DNA from: Trachelipus rathkii
Lineage: Eukaryota > Arthropoda > Malacostraca > Isopoda > Trachelipodidae
Direction of reading: 5' to 3'
DNA length: 10,000 bases
Assembly: GCA_015478945.1 (NCBI GenBank)
Contig: JABUQX010014107.1
Location: forward strand, 1-10,000
The notes under the pieces: model-generated
Database searches by the model: none
The model's input: only the letters and a program-made list of their open reading frames with translations
What the model was told of the DNA's origin: nothing
In this document: one piece after another, positions 9,355 to 10,000 of the stretch
Numbering within the stretch: position 1 is the stretch's first letter
How the letters are laid out: each line of letters opens with the position of its first letter
Translations under genes and position numbers: made by a program

Positions 9355-9425
9355 TGTGGAAGTACTTGAATGTTTTTCTTCGCCAAAAATTCTATAATTG
9401 AGAGCGCAGTGTGAGATGGCGCGTT

Positions 9426-9428
9426 ATC
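9426..9428 (-). other. Second catalytic Asp codon of the mariner remnant (HHDN motif)
   Basis: The minus strand reads ctg cac cac gat aac gcg (L-H-H-D-N-A), the strongly conserved second-aspartate motif of mariner transposases. A one-base loss lies four codons upstream, at the ADDW/VLHH junction near 9440. Confidence 0.9.
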
Positions 9429-9731
9429 GTGGTGCAGCACCAATCGTCTGCAATATTTCTTCTGATTCGCTGAACTCTTTTTCGAAGTCGTTCCAAGAAC
9501 AATCTTTGTAAAAGACGTATTAACTGCTGTCCTGAATAGGTACAAAATTTCCTTTGTGCACCAAATACCACGGCTGTCGGAAAAAAAACAATAATCAGGT
9601 GTTTCTCACCTTGGACTTGGCTCATAACGTAGACTTGACTTTCGGACGGTCTAGGAGATTTTTTGTGTGGGCATGTTCTCGCACTCTTGCCGTTTGGTTG
9701 TGCAGGTCGTACTCAAAAACACCAGGGATTC

Positions 9732-9734
9732 ATC
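9732..9734 (-). other. First catalytic Asp codon of the mariner remnant (VDES motif)
   Basis: The minus strand reads aca gtc gat gaa tcc (T-V-D-E-S). In mariner transposases the first metal-binding aspartate lies in a (V/G)DE(S/K/T)W motif. Here the residue after the Ser is Leu (ctg) rather than the usual Trp, consistent with decay. Confidence 0.8.
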
Positions 9735-10000
9735 GACTGTTATAACTTTTTTATCCCAAAAATTGTGCTCTATTTCGAGTCTTTTTGAAAATTTTTAACA
9801 AATTTTTGACCCTGTTTGCTTTCTGCTTCACAGACAACAAGTCTTTCGGCATTAGTTTTGTACATATTTTCGCAGTGCTACCAAATGTTCGTTTAAAATT
9901 CTATTGAACTGCATTTTTATAAACAACCAGTTTCGTTCTACGATAATCATTCTGAGCAACTGAACGGCATGGGGTCTCTCTCCATCACAGCTCTAGCAAT

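Larger units (their letters stand above)
9140..10000 (-). pseudogene. Mariner-family transposase pseudogene (DD34D type), 5' end beyond window
   Basis: Read on the minus strand, pieces of a Tc1/mariner transposase appear in the correct order but in changing frames. They are an HTH-side segment ending FNRILNEHL (about 9880-9900), MPKDLLSVKQKANRVK (about 9815-9865), EHNFWDKKVITVDES with the first catalytic Asp (9727-9770), an LIIVFF strand segment (about 9590-9605), ERLRKRVQRIRRNIADDW (9440-9493), HHDNAPSHTALS with the second catalytic Asp (about 9400-9433), LFPNLKIKLKGRHFG (about 9302-9345), and a C-terminal WKER.NR...SYFN ending in a TAA at 9140-9142. At least six frame changes are needed, one being a lost base right after the ADDW codons near 9440. 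A tgg-to-tga change gives a stop at 9205-9207. The third catalytic Asp is missing. About three quarters of a typical ~345-residue transposase lies in view. The APSHTALS...FPNLK style of the C-terminal half suggests an irritans-like mariner lineage; that placement is tentative. The element is inactive. Some of the frameshifts could be sequencing errors. Confidence 0.9.

Noticed and set aside
9128..9401. Plus-strand open frames at 9128-9340 and 9186-9401
   Set aside because: They are antisense shadows of the minus-strand mariner transposase remnant.
9554..9745. Plus-strand open frame of 63 residues
   Set aside because: It is antisense to the mariner segment that contains the first catalytic aspartate.
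9140..10000. Functional mariner transposase
   Set aside because: There are multiple frame changes, a tgg-to-tga stop and loss of the third catalytic aspartate.

Overview
This window is non-coding eukaryotic DNA from a very AT-rich genome. The evidence is a long complex satellite array, a tetranucleotide microsatellite and a decayed mariner-type DNA transposon, with no bacterial-style gene packing. An invertebrate, most likely an arthropod, is the best guess. This rests on the mariner family and the base composition, so it is weak. I see no intact protein-coding gene, no RNA gene and no operon.

Layout. Positions 1 to about 8290 hold a head-to-tail satellite of roughly 24-25 copies, all in one orientation. 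The clean monomer is about 306 bp, but observed spacing averages about 335 bp because most copies carry many extra single bases. The monomer is itself built from about six degenerate subunits of about 51 bp. Four of these still align through a shared CTTAAA..ACG.TTTTT core. Each monomer also carries two perfect short-loop hairpins whose arms are in mirrored order, and only four CpG sites. Two copies at the left have lost subunit-sized segments, and two copies (near 2260 and 3311) contain sequence that does not belong to the monomer.

The right edge of the array is a diverged, substitution-rich partial copy (about 8290-8430) that runs directly into a (GATA)n tract (8431-8491). Beyond it lies single-copy-looking DNA containing an exact-period 63-bp tandem duplication (8608-8733) and a T-rich stretch (about 8862-8926). 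From 9140 to the window edge, on the minus strand, is a mariner transposase pseudogene, truncated by the window at its N-terminal end. Two catalytic aspartates are still recognisable, but the third lies in an 11-codon in-frame gap. Several frameshifts and a Trp-to-stop change also break the frame.

The genes do not work together in any pathway here. The window is best read as the boundary between a satellite block (candidate centromeric or heterochromatic DNA) and transposon-littered flanking DNA. The insertion-heavy variation among satellite copies looks like uncorrected long-read error, so copy-to-copy differences should be treated with caution.
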